From Bacteroidia bacterium (lineage in GTDB: Bacteria > Bacteroidota > Bacteroidia > Flavobacteriales_E > Vicingaceae), in contig JAUIMG010000004.1 in NCBI GenBank assembly GCA_030433355.1, forward strand, positions 1-64,000: a stretch of 64,000 nucleotides of DNA. Reading direction: 5' to 3'. Shown here piece after piece: positions 7,455 through 15,980 of the stretch. The translations under genes and the position numbers were made by a program. Every line of letters starts with the position of its first letter. Positions within the stretch are counted from its first letter, which is position 1. Under the pieces are notes generated by a model. That model did not search any database and had not been told where the DNA came from. It saw nothing but the letters and a program-made list of their open reading frames with translations.

Positions 7455-8363
7455 CTAAACCCCAACTTTATCTTTCAACTTAGTTTTCTTGCCTGAATTC
7501 TCCTCAACGTATTGAATGATTTTGGTTGCAATATCTATCCCTGTAGATTTTTCAATTCCTTCCAATCCTGGAGAGGAGTTTACCTCTAAAATCAACGGAC
7601 CTCTTTCCGATTGCAACATATCTACACCGGCAATACTCAATCCCATTGCAGTCGCTGCTCTCACAGCAGCAGCAGCTTCGTTTCTCTTTAGTTTAATCAT
7701 CTGACTGCTACCACCTCTATGCAGGTTGGATCTAAATTCTCCTTCCAAACCCTGCCGTTTCATAGCGCCAACTACTTTTCCATTTACTACAAAGGCCCGT
7801 ATATCTGCACCACCTGCTTCCTTAATAAATTCTTGTACTAAAATATTAGCATTCATGCCCATAAAGGCTTCAATAACAGATTTTGCTGCTTTTTGAGTTT
7901 CCGCCAAAACCACTCCTAATCCTTGTGTGCCCTCTAGTACTTTAATAATCAATGGAGCGCCACCAACAGTTCTAATCAAATGAGGAATATCATTTGGATG
8001 TTTTGCAAAGGCAGTTTTAGGTATGCCAAGATGTTCCCTAGAAAGTATCTGAATACTTCTTAGCTTATCTCTTGATCTAGTTAAGGCGACTGACTTAACT
8101 GTAGAGAAAACCTTCATCATTTCAAACTGGCGAATGATAGATGCACCATAAAATGTTACAGATGCTCCGATTCTAGGAATAATGGCATTGTAGCCTTCAA
8201 TTCTTTCATTACCATAATACAAAGCCGGTTCTCTACTTTCATTTACAATGTAACATTTGGTGTGGTCTAGTATTCTTACCTCATGGCCCCTTGCTTCAGC
8301 AGCTTCTAGTAATCTGCTGGTGGAGTATAAGTTAGAATTTCTGGAAAGTATCGCTATTTTCAT
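7455..8363 (-). CDS. rimK: RimK-type ATP-grasp glutamate ligase
   Basis: A 302-residue ATP-grasp ligase, the same length as E. coli RimK, which adds glutamates to the C-terminus of ribosomal protein S6. Visible are the lysine of the nucleotide pocket (K141), the glycine loop EGTQGLG (144-150), [18 protein letters not shown] (176-193) and the metal-binding ILEVNSSPG (258-266). ATG at 8363 overlaps the stop of the upstream protease gene by 4 bases (ATGA), so translation is coupled. Whether S6 is its target here is not shown; the S6 C-terminus of this organism would have to be examined. Relatives also make other glutamate conjugates. Confidence 0.9.
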   Translation of the reverse strand: MKIAILSRNSNLYSTSRLLEAAEARGHEVRILDHTKCYIVNESREPALYYGNERIEGYNAIIPRIGASVTFYGASIIRQFEMMKVFSTVKSVALTRSRDKLRSIQILSREHLGIPKTAFAKHPNDIPHLIRTVGGAPLIIKVLEGTQGLGVVLAETQKAAKSVIEAFMGMNANILVQEFIKEAGGADIRAFVVNGKVVGAMKRQGLEGEFRSNLHRGGSSQMIKLKRNEAAAAVRAATAMGLSIAGVDMLQSERGPLILEVNSSPGLEGIEKSTGIDIATKIIQYVEENSGKKTKLKDKVGV

Positions 8364-8797
8364 TTTGTATGTATGTTTTCTTGAGAAACGTCTATTAAAA
8401 AGCCCTTTTTTAGCACTTTTCTCCCAACCAATACAGGGTATCTCATTTTTCCTCTATTGGTTAAACTTAGGTCTGTTTTTCTTTTTTTACCTCCTAAGAG
8501 GATAGTAGTTTTTATAATGTACCTGTTTTCGAGTCTACCATTGCTGCTTCTAACTTTTCTTTGCGAGAAGTTTGCGGTTCGAATAATAATTTTTCGATAA
8601 CCTTCTTTTTCAGGATCTAGTAATTCAAAGTTTAGATAAATTGTGTCATCTACCTTATCTACCCATATTTTATGCGTGTGAATGGCGGTAGAATACGCTC
8701 CACTATCTATTTTGGCATGTATGTTTTCTAAACCCAATTCTGGGAAGTCAACAATCTCTGTTCTGCCAACTATTATTTTAGACTTTTTTAAATTCAT
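8360..8797 (-). CDS. RimB-like retropepsin-type protease (PF05618)
   Basis: A 145-residue protein of the family labelled ATP-dependent zinc protease, whose members have a retropepsin-like fold. The active-site motif appears as DSGA (D31) in [14 protein letters not shown], and IGR/VGR plus LPELG-like FPELG precede it as usual. In Pseudomonas the homologue RimB is encoded with RimK and acts on glutamylated S6. The longest frame starts with TTG at 8833; the ATG at 8797 gives the normal family N-terminus and is preferred. It is the first gene of the protease-rimK-M14 operon and overlaps rimK by 4 bases. It is divergent from ettA. Confidence 0.85.
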   Translation of the reverse strand: MNLKKSKIIVGRTEIVDFPELGLENIHAKIDSGAYSTAIHTHKIWVDKVDDTIYLNFELLDPEKEGYRKIIIRTANFSQRKVRSSNGRLENRYIIKTTILLGGKKRKTDLSLTNRGKMRYPVLVGRKVLKKGFLIDVSQENIHTK

Positions 8798-8888
8798 AGA
8801 TTCGAACTCAAGAATAAGAAATAATCTATCCAATCTTTAATAATCATTCAATAAATTCACAAATTTGTTCCAAATTATATTTTAAGCT

Positions 8889-10571
8889 ATGTCCGACGAT
8901 AAGAAAGTAATATTTTCCATGGTGAATCTCACCAAATCCTTGCCATCTGGTAAGCCAATTCTAAAGAACATTTATCTCTCATTTTTCTATGGTGCCAAGA
9001 TTGGGATCATCGGTTTAAATGGCTCGGGTAAATCAACCTTATTAAGAATTATTGCCGGAGAGGAGCAATCTTATCAAGGGGATGTTGTTTTTTCAGAAGG
9101 CTATAAAGTAGGCATGTTACCTCAAGAACCTAAGCTAGATGATTCTAAAACAGTAAGAGAAATTGTTGAAGAAGGTGCCGCAGAAACTGTAGCGGTTTTG
9201 AAGGCCTATGAAGCGGTAAATGAAAAGTTTGGAGACCCTGAGGTACTGGAGAACCCTGATAAGATGGAGGCTTTAATGAAGGAACAAGCTAGGCTGTCGG
9301 AACAAATAGATGCTTTAGACGCATGGGAGCTAGATACTAAACTAAATAGAGCAATGGATGCTTTGCGTTGTCCGGAGCCAGATGCTAAAGTGAGTAAGCT
9401 TTCTGGAGGAGAAAGGAGAAGAGTCGCTTTATGCAGACTCTTGTTGCAAGAACCCGAAATTTTACTATTGGATGAGCCTACCAACCACTTGGATGCAGAG
9501 TCCGTATTTTGGTTAGAACAACATTTACAGCAGTATAAAGGAACGGTAATTGCCGTAACCCACGATAGGTACTTCTTAGACAATGTTGCCGGTTGGATAT
9601 TGGAGCTAGATAGAGGAGAAGGTATTCCATTTGAAGGAAACTATACTTCTTGGTTAGAACAAAAATCTAAAAGATTAAAGGCCGAAGAGAAACAAGAAAG
9701 TAAACGAAGAAAGAATTTAGAAAAGGAATTAGAATGGTCTAGGATGAACCCTAAGGCGAAAAGAAGTAAATCTAAAGCTAGACTTAGCAATTACGATAAA
9801 TTATTAAGTGAAGGAAGTAAAGAAAGTGTTCAGCAATTGGAAATTCCTATTCCCAATGGACCGAGGTTAGGAAATGAAGTAATTGAAGCCATAAACGTTA
9901 GCAAAGGTTTTGGAGACAGACTATTGTATGAAAACCTAAACTTCAAATTGCCACCAGCAGGTATCGTTGGTATAATTGGTCCAAATGGTGCAGGAAAAAC
10001 CACCTTGTTTAAAATGATCATGGGAGAAGAAACTCCAGATGGTGGAGAATTTAAAGTAGGCTCTACGGTAGAGATTGGTTATGTAGATCAGGCGCATAAA
10101 GAGTTAGATCCTGAGAAAACAGTATTTGATGTTGTTTCCGGTGGAAATGATCAAATGGATATTGGAGGTAAAGTGGTTAATTCTAGAGCTTACTTATCTC
10201 GTTTCAATTTTATGGGAGGGGATCAAGGAAAGAAGGTAGGCGTTTTATCTGGTGGAGAAAGAAACCGTTTACATTTGGCTATGACATTAAAAACAGAGGC
10301 AAACGTTTTACTATTAGATGAACCTACCAATGATATTGATATCAATACCCTTAGAGCCTTAGAAGATGGAATAGAGAATTTCGCAGGTTGTGCGGTAATT
10401 ATTTCTCACGATAGGTGGTTTTTAGATAGAATATGTACGCATATCTTGGCTTTTGAAGGTGATGCTTCGGTCTATTTCTTTGAAGGTGGTTTCTCAGAGT
10501 ATGAAGAAAATAGAAGAAAACGATTGGGGGATGAAATTCAAAAGTTTAAGTATAGAAAGTTGGTTAAATAA
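8889..10571 (+). CDS. ettA: Energy-dependent translational throttle protein EttA (ABC-F ATPase)
   Basis: A 560-residue soluble ABC-F protein with two ATPase domains and no membrane segment. Domain 1 has Walker A GLNGSGKST (42-50), signature LSGGERRR (171-178) and LLLDEPTNHLD; domain 2 has GPNGAGKTT (about 364-372), LSGGERNR and LLLDEPTNDID. An arm insertion (about 95-140) and the charged inter-domain linker (about 245-325) match EttA, which binds the ribosomal E site and regulates entry into elongation according to the ATP/ADP ratio. ATG start at 8889. It stands alone, 88 bases ahead of hisS and divergent from the RimB-like gene. Confidence 0.93.
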   Translation: MSDDKKVIFSMVNLTKSLPSGKPILKNIYLSFFYGAKIGIIGLNGSGKSTLLRIIAGEEQSYQGDVVFSEGYKVGMLPQEPKLDDSKTVREIVEEGAAETVAVLKAYEAVNEKFGDPEVLENPDKMEALMKEQARLSEQIDALDAWELDTKLNRAMDALRCPEPDAKVSKLSGGERRRVALCRLLLQEPEILLLDEPTNHLDAESVFWLEQHLQQYKGTVIAVTHDRYFLDNVAGWILELDRGEGIPFEGNYTSWLEQKSKRLKAEEKQESKRRKNLEKELEWSRMNPKAKRSKSKARLSNYDKLLSEGSKESVQQLEIPIPNGPRLGNEVIEAINVSKGFGDRLLYENLNFKLPPAGIVGIIGPNGAGKTTLFKMIMGEETPDGGEFKVGSTVEIGYVDQAHKELDPEKTVFDVVSGGNDQMDIGGKVVNSRAYLSRFNFMGGDQGKKVGVLSGGERNRLHLAMTLKTEANVLLLDEPTNDIDINTLRALEDGIENFAGCAVIISHDRWFLDRICTHILAFEGDASVYFFEGGFSEYEENRRKRLGDEIQKFKYRKLVK

Positions 10572-10629
10572 TTTTTAGTTTTTTAATTATTGATTTTTTA
10601 ATAAAGAATGATTTATAATTTAAAGAGTG

Positions 10630-10661
10630 ATTAAAAATTAAAATTTAAAACATTAAAAATT
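10630..10661. repeat. AT-rich intergenic motif before hisS
   Basis: The 88-base gap between ettA and hisS is nearly pure A/T and contains ATTAAAAATTAAAATTT and CATTAAAAATTGA, similar to the stretches at 6376 and 26468. The TTG start of hisS lies at its edge. No promoter pattern is clear. Confidence 0.3.
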
Positions 10662-12027
10662 GAATAAAGTAGGTTTACCAAAGGGAATGCGTGATTTTTC
10701 GCCAGAAATAATGGCGAAGAGGAATTATATATTTGATACCATCAAAGCAGCTTTTCGTTTGCATGGTTTTGAGCAGATAGAAACTCCCGCCATGGAGAAT
10801 AGAGAAACTTTAACAGGTAAGTACGGAGAGGAAGGAGACCGTTTGATATTTAATGTACTTAATTCTGGAGAATATCTAAATAAAGCGAACCAAGGGGCAA
10901 TTAACGAAAGTAATTCCTCTAAATTAACTTCTTCAATTGCCGAAAAAGCCTTGAAATACGACTTAACTGTCCCTTTTGCACGCTATGTGGTGCAACATCA
11001 AAATGAGATAAGCTTCCCATTCAAACGCTTTCAAATTCAACCAGTGTGGAGAGCGGACAGGCCGCAGAAAGGTAGGTATAGAGAATTTTATCAATGTGAC
11101 GCCGACATTATTGGTTCAGATTCTCTATGGAATGAGGTGGATTTAATTCAGCTTTTTGATGAGGTTTTGAGCAATTTAGGCTTAAATGATTTTAGCATTA
11201 AAATCAACCATCGTAAAATTTTGAGCGGTATTGCAGAGCTTATTGGAAAGCCTGAAATGTTAATTCCAATTACGGTTGCTATAGATAAATTAGATAAAAT
11301 AGGCTTTGAGAAAGTGATGGAGGAGTTAGAATCTAAAGGTCTTTCTCAAAAAGAACTAGACTTAATTAAACCTTTATTTGATTTGGGTGGAGGAAATACA
11401 CAAGTATTAAGCGACTTAAAAAAATTACTAGCATCCTCCACCACAGCATTAGAAGGAATTAAAGAAGTGGAATTTTTATTAAATTCTACTAAGGATTTAG
11501 GCTTGAAAAAAGCCAAATTAGAACTAGATGTTACGCTTGCTAGAGGATTAGACTATTACACCGGAGCTATCTTTGAAGTGGTATCTAATGAAGTGCAAAT
11601 GGGCAGCATTTGTGGAGGAGGTAGGTATGCCGATTTAACAGGAATTTTTGGACTAAAGAATTTATCTGGAGTTGGAATTTCTTTTGGTGCTGATCGTATT
11701 TATGATGTCATGGAGAATTTAGATTTATTTCCAAATGAGATAGAAAACTCTGTGGAGGTACTCCTTGTCAATTTTGGAGAAAATGTAGCTTCTTTTGCTT
11801 ACCAAACTGCCAAGCAACTTCGTGAATTAGGGGTAATTGCCGATTATTACCCAGACCCGGCTAAGCTGAAAAAGCAAATGAAATATGCCGATGATAAGCA
11901 TATTCCTTATGTTTTACTCTTAGGCGAAGAGGAGATGAATGAGAAAAAATACACTTTGAAGGAAATGAAAAGCGGGGAACAGTCTACCATTGGCTTAGAA
12001 GAAGTCGTTAAAAAAATACATCCATGA
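10660..12027 (+). CDS. hisS: Histidyl-tRNA synthetase
   Basis: A 455-residue class II aminoacyl-tRNA synthetase that charges tRNA-His. Visible are the N-terminal PKGMRDFSP, motif 2 around QPVWRADRPQKGRYREFYQ, the histidine-specific ARGLDYYTG and CGGGRYADL, motif 3 GISFGADRI, and a C-terminal anticodon-binding domain. The start is TTG (10660): an in-frame stop lies two codons upstream, and the next ATG would cut off the conserved PKG segment. The stop overlaps the ATG of hutH by 4 bases. Confidence 0.95.
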   Translation: MNKVGLPKGMRDFSPEIMAKRNYIFDTIKAAFRLHGFEQIETPAMENRETLTGKYGEEGDRLIFNVLNSGEYLNKANQGAINESNSSKLTSSIAEKALKYDLTVPFARYVVQHQNEISFPFKRFQIQPVWRADRPQKGRYREFYQCDADIIGSDSLWNEVDLIQLFDEVLSNLGLNDFSIKINHRKILSGIAELIGKPEMLIPITVAIDKLDKIGFEKVMEELESKGLSQKELDLIKPLFDLGGGNTQVLSDLKKLLASSTTALEGIKEVEFLLNSTKDLGLKKAKLELDVTLARGLDYYTGAIFEVVSNEVQMGSICGGGRYADLTGIFGLKNLSGVGISFGADRIYDVMENLDLFPNEIENSVEVLLVNFGENVASFAYQTAKQLRELGVIADYYPDPAKLKKQMKYADDKHIPYVLLLGEEEMNEKKYTLKEMKSGEQSTIGLEEVVKKIHP

Positions 12028-13502
12028 GCAATTTTGTAATCAATAAGCAGCGCCTTACGCTAGAAGATATAAGTACTTTAATAGAAAGTAAAAAGTTAAT
12101 AGAACTTGGAGAGGAAGCAAAAAAGGCAATTGTAGATTGCAGAAACTATTTAGATAAAAAAGTTGAAGAAACCGAAGTTCCTATTTATGGAATCAATACA
12201 GGTTTTGGTTCTTTATGTGATACAGAAATCTCTAAACAAGATTTAGCTCAATTACAGACTAATCTAGTGCGTTCTCATGCTTGCGGAATGGGAGATGAGG
12301 TTCCTCAAGAAATTGTCAAATTGATGATTTTGCTTAAAATTATTGGCTTATCTCAAGGGCATTCTGGAGTGCAGTTAAAAACAGTAGAACGTTTAGTAGA
12401 TTTTTATAATGCAGACGTAATGCCTGTTATTTATCAATTGGGTTCTTTAGGCGCTTCAGGCGATTTAGCTCCTTTGGCTCATTTGGCTTTAGTATTAATT
12501 GGAGAAGGAGAAGTAAATTATGATGGTAAAAGAATAGACGCTAAAACGCTTCATAAACAGTTAGGATGGGAACCAATAGAGTTAAAGTCCAAAGAAGGTT
12601 TGGCTTTGTTGAATGGAACGCAGTTTATGAGTGCTTATGCCACTTATTGTTTAAATAAAAGCAGTCATTTATTTAAATGGAACCTACTTTCCGCAGCAGC
12701 AAGTATAGATGGTTTTGATGGTAGAATAGAAGCTTTTGATGAAGACGTTCATAAGGTTAGACCTCATAATGGCCAAATAAGAGTTTCTAAAGCAATTAGA
12801 GAACTATTGAAAGATAGTGAGTTAATCAAAAGGAAGAAAATACATGTGCAAGACCCTTATTGCTTAAGGTGTATTCCACAGGTGCATGGAGCTAGTTATG
12901 ATGCTATTTCCTACGCAAAACAGGTGGTAGAGACAGAAATTAACTCTGTTACTGACAACCCAACTATTTTTGAGGAAGGAGATAAAATAATTTCAGCTGG
13001 TAATTTTCATGGACAGCCTTTAGCTTTAGTATTGGATTTCTTGGCTATAGCAATTGCTGAGCTTTGCTCTATTTCAGAAAGAAGAGTTTATAAATTGGTT
13101 TCAGGTCAAAGAGGTTTGCCTAATTTCTTAGTTAGCTCTCCAGGCTTGAATTCAGGTTTTATGATTGTTCAGTATACTGCCGCCTCTGCAGTAAGTCAGA
13201 ATAAGCAATTAGCATCACCTGCCTCTGTAGACTCTATAGATTCTTCTAATGGACAAGAAGATCATGTAAGTATGGGAGCTAATGCGGCTACTAAGCTATA
13301 CAGGGTGGTTCAAAATTATGAGCGAATAGTAGCTATTGAATGGATGACTGCTTGTCAGGCTTTAGATTTTAGAAATGAAAAAAGCTCTTCCCAATTGGAA
13401 GAGCTTAAATCTAAGTATCGTTCTAAAGTAGCTTTTGTAGTTGAGGATATAACTTTTTACCCTCTTATTGAAAAAAGCATACAATTTATTCGAGAAAATT
13501 AA
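12024..13502 (+). CDS. hutH: Histidine ammonia-lyase
   Basis: A 492-residue enzyme that removes ammonia from L-histidine to give urocanate, the first step of histidine breakdown. The Ala-Ser-Gly triad that cyclises to the MIO cofactor is A144-S145-G146 in GSLGASGDLAPL, and YGINTGFG (about 55-62) holds the catalytic Tyr. SGNFHG-like SAGNFHGQP and SSNGQEDHVSMG also match the family. ATGA overlap with hisS implies co-transcription and coupled translation; other hut genes are not in the window. A hairpin in its 3' part (13382-13406) works as a terminator for the opposite gene. Confidence 0.95.
   Translation: MSNFVINKQRLTLEDISTLIESKKLIELGEEAKKAIVDCRNYLDKKVEETEVPIYGINTGFGSLCDTEISKQDLAQLQTNLVRSHACGMGDEVPQEIVKLMILLKIIGLSQGHSGVQLKTVERLVDFYNADVMPVIYQLGSLGASGDLAPLAHLALVLIGEGEVNYDGKRIDAKTLHKQLGWEPIELKSKEGLALLNGTQFMSAYATYCLNKSSHLFKWNLLSAAASIDGFDGRIEAFDEDVHKVRPHNGQIRVSKAIRELLKDSELIKRKKIHVQDPYCLRCIPQVHGASYDAISYAKQVVETEINSVTDNPTIFEEGDKIISAGNFHGQPLALVLDFLAIAIAELCSISERRVYKLVSGQRGLPNFLVSSPGLNSGFMIVQYTAASAVSQNKQLASPASVDSIDSSNGQEDHVSMGANAATKLYRVVQNYERIVAIEWMTACQALDFRNEKSSSQLEELKSKYRSKVAFVVEDITFYPLIEKSIQFIREN
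13382..13406 (-). terminator. Terminator for the PUR gene, embedded in hutH
   Basis: On the minus strand, 10-bp perfect arms (13397-13406 and 13382-13391, 5-base loop) end in AGCTTTTTTC, a classic terminator. It lies about 105 bases past the stop of the minus-strand PUR gene at 13511 and inside the hutH reading frame, where it encodes KSSSQLEELK. On the plus strand the stem is preceded by A and not followed by T, so hutH is not stopped. Confidence 0.75.
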
Positions 13503-13510
13503 TAGATAAT

Positions 13511-13942
13511 TTAGTCTTTACCCAAATCATCAAAACTAACGTCTGAAAAGTCTTTTGTACTAGATGCAGTATTTTTTTCAGAGGAATTGTTTTCAGAATT
13601 ACCTTCACTAGAACCTTCTTCAGCTTCTCTTTGTGCTTCTAATTCACTTCTACTAACTATTTCTTTACCGCCATTCAACTCCTTGATTTTGTCTAAAGTT
13701 TCATTTAGGTTTCCACAGAAGTCTGCGAAATCTTCCGGGTAAAGAAATAACTTATGTTTCTCGTAGAAAAACTTTCCGTTATCGTTATTGAATCTTCTTT
13801 TACTTTCGGTTATCGTTAAGTAAAGATCATCTGATTTAGTAGATTTTACATCAAAAAAGTAAGTACGATTTCCTGCTCTTAGTGATTTTGAATAAACATC
13901 ATCGGTTCTTCTCATTGAACCATCTTTCTCATTTCCGTCCAT
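13511..13942 (-). CDS. PUR family nucleic-acid-binding protein (DUF3276)
   Basis: A 143-residue protein with a PUR-alpha-like domain in the first 90 residues (RTYFFDVKSTKSDDLYLTIT, ESKRRF, FYEKHKLFLYPEDFADF), followed by a low-complexity acidic and Ser/Asn-rich tail. Homologues in Borrelia bind DNA and RNA; in Bacteroidota the role is not established. The tail ending FDDLGKD could mediate contacts. It is monocistronic, convergent with hutH (8-base gap), and appears to use the terminator inside hutH. A TAGATTTG -7-like element on the minus strand at 13992-13999 is a possible promoter. Confidence 0.85.
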   Translation of the reverse strand: MDGNEKDGSMRRTDDVYSKSLRAGNRTYFFDVKSTKSDDLYLTITESKRRFNNDNGKFFYEKHKLFLYPEDFADFCGNLNETLDKIKELNGGKEIVSRSELEAQREAEEGSSEGNSENNSSEKNTASSTKDFSDVSFDDLGKD

Positions 13943-14026
13943 TAGATAGTAGTTTTTAGTCTATAGCTTTAATTTTATATTATCAGTTAAACAAATCTAA
14001 CTAAAAATATTTATCGATACACAGCT

Positions 14027-15862
14027 TTAAGCTACACTCTTCTTTTGATCTTCTAATAATTGTTGATTGTACATTTCAGAGTAGCTTCCATTAAGCTCCA
14101 ACAATTCTTCGTGGTTCCCTTTTTCTAAAATTTTGCCTTCTTCAAGTACTATTATTTGGTCTGCATGTTTAACAGATGAAATACGATGTGAAATTATTAT
14201 GGTGGTTTTAGCGCTCATAATATCTTCTAAACCTTTTAGAATAATCTCTTCTGTTTCTGTATCCACCGCAGATAAACAGTCGTCTAGAATAAGAATTTGT
14301 GGTTTAGAAATAATGGCTCTAGCAATAGAAATTCTTTGTTTTTGTCCGCCAGATAAGGTGATTCCTCTTTCACCCAATAGGGTTTCATATTTATTGGGGA
14401 ATTCAATAATATTATGATGTATAGCTGCTCTCTTGGCAACATCTTCTACTAATCCCATAGAAACATCCTCTTGCTTTAATCCAAAAGAAATGTTGTTTTT
14501 AATAGAGTCGGAGAATAAAAAAACCTCTTGAGGAACATAACCAATGTTAGCTCTTAATTGATTTAAATTAAGTTCTTCAATCTTTTTGCCATCAATTAGA
14601 ATATTTCCATCATTTACCTCAAAAATTCTACAAACTAAATCTGCAATAGTCGATTTACCTGAGCCTGTTCTCCCAACTATTGCTAAAGTCTTTCCTGATT
14701 CAATTTTAAAGTTTATTCCTTTTAAAGCTTGCGTTCCAGATTCTGGATAAGTGAAGCTTACATTTTTAAACTCAATTTCTCCTTTAATTTCAGTCAATGC
14801 ATTGGTGTGATTGATGATTTCGCTTTTAGTTTGTAAAAACTCATTAATTCTTCTTTGTGAGGCAGAGGCTCTTTGTATTAAAGAAGTAACCCAACCTAAA
14901 GCGGTTACAGGCCAAGTGAGCATGTTTACATAGATAATAAATTCTGCAATATTTCCAAGAGTAATCTCCCCATTGATTGTTTTGATACTACCTATATATA
15001 CCGTAAGTATTGTGCTTAAACCAATCAGCATCATCATTATTGGGAAAAAGAATGCTTCTAGTTTTACTAGGTCAAGATTTTTGTCTTTATAATCTTCCGC
15101 TTCTGCTTGAAGCGTTTTATTCATGTATTTTTCTTTTACATAAGACTTAATAATCCTTATTCCAGAAAAGCTCTCTTGAGAAAAGGTAGATAAATTAGAT
15201 AGTTGGGCTTGTACAATTTCACTTTTTTGGTTGATTTTATTACTCACATAGTAAATCAAGATCGAAAGAATAGGTAAAGGAACTAAAGCATAAATAGTAA
15301 GTTCTACGTCAATACTTAACATCACTGAAATTACCATGATGAAAAGGGTTATTAAATTGATGGTATACATAATACCTGGACCTAAATACATTCTAACTCT
15401 GGTAACATCCTCACTAATCCTGTTCATGATGTCTCCTGTATTATTTCGTTTATAGAAAGACATGCTTAACTCTTGGTAATGATTGTAGATCTCATTTTTT
15501 AAATCATACTCTATCAGTCTCGACATGATAATGATTGTTTGACGCATGAAAAAGGTGAAAATTCCTTTTAGTAATGCCATTAAAAGAACCAGTCCCGCAA
15601 AAAATAGAATTGCTTTTGAGAGACTCATGTCTTGGGTGTACTGAGTAAAAAGATTGTCTGAAACTTTTAATGGTCCTTCTAGAGAAGGTTCATCAATTAA
15701 ACTCTTAAATTCTTTAGAATTTGCAATTGCATCAAAGGCTTCTCTAATCAATTGGGCAGGATAAATGCCAAAAACATTTGAAATAACGACAAAGAAAGTC
15801 CCCAGCACTAGTCTGTACTTGTATTTAAGGAGATATTTGTTAAGATACTTTAAAGGTCCCAA
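14027..15862 (-). CDS. ABC exporter, transmembrane plus ATPase fusion, MsbA-like
   Basis: A 611-residue half-transporter: six membrane helices in the first 330 residues, then an ATPase with Walker A GRTGSGKST (397-405), signature LSGGQ (503-507), Walker B ILILDD (523-528) and a switch His in IIISHR. The residue after Walker B, normally the catalytic Glu, is Asp (D528), followed by CLSAVD. Asp here is typical of the degenerate-site subunit of heterodimeric exporters such as TM287/288, yet no partner gene is adjacent. Substrate may be a lipid or drug. The start is TTG at 15862; no ATG lies nearby in frame upstream. It is divergent from the leucine dehydrogenase gene. Confidence 0.88.
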   Translation of the reverse strand: MGPLKYLNKYLLKYKYRLVLGTFFVVISNVFGIYPAQLIREAFDAIANSKEFKSLIDEPSLEGPLKVSDNLFTQYTQDMSLSKAILFFAGLVLLMALLKGIFTFFMRQTIIIMSRLIEYDLKNEIYNHYQELSMSFYKRNNTGDIMNRISEDVTRVRMYLGPGIMYTINLITLFIMVISVMLSIDVELTIYALVPLPILSILIYYVSNKINQKSEIVQAQLSNLSTFSQESFSGIRIIKSYVKEKYMNKTLQAEAEDYKDKNLDLVKLEAFFFPIMMMLIGLSTILTVYIGSIKTINGEITLGNIAEFIIYVNMLTWPVTALGWVTSLIQRASASQRRINEFLQTKSEIINHTNALTEIKGEIEFKNVSFTYPESGTQALKGINFKIESGKTLAIVGRTGSGKSTIADLVCRIFEVNDGNILIDGKKIEELNLNQLRANIGYVPQEVFLFSDSIKNNISFGLKQEDVSMGLVEDVAKRAAIHHNIIEFPNKYETLLGERGITLSGGQKQRISIARAIISKPQILILDDCLSAVDTETEEIILKGLEDIMSAKTTIIISHRISSVKHADQIIVLEEGKILEKGNHEELLELNGSYSEMYNQQLLEDQKKSVA

Positions 15863-15901
15863 ATCGCTATTTTTCTTCTTTATAAATCTATTTTTTATAG
15901 A

Positions 15902-15953
15902 TATTTTTGCAGCCCGTTAAAATGGCTAGAATAAGAATACAAAAGTAGCCATT
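15902..15953. promoter_or_regulatory. Face-to-face promoters with an inverted repeat
   Basis: A plus-strand -7 element TATTTTTG (15902-15909) would start the dehydrogenase transcript near 15916. A minus-strand TACTTTTG (15940-15947) would start the ABC transcript near 15933. Neither has a good -33 TTTG. The predicted transcripts overlap by about 17 bases. An 8-bp inverted repeat AATGGCTA (15921-15928) / TAGCCATT (15946-15953) overlaps the minus -7 element and could be an operator. Confidence 0.45.
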
Positions 15954-15980
15954 CAATGTTTTATTTATACTTGTTTTAAA

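Noticed and set aside
9206-9583. Minus-strand frame of 125 residues inside ettA
   Set aside because: It overlaps a certain gene completely, with no domain, no signal and Ser-rich composition typical of an antisense shadow.
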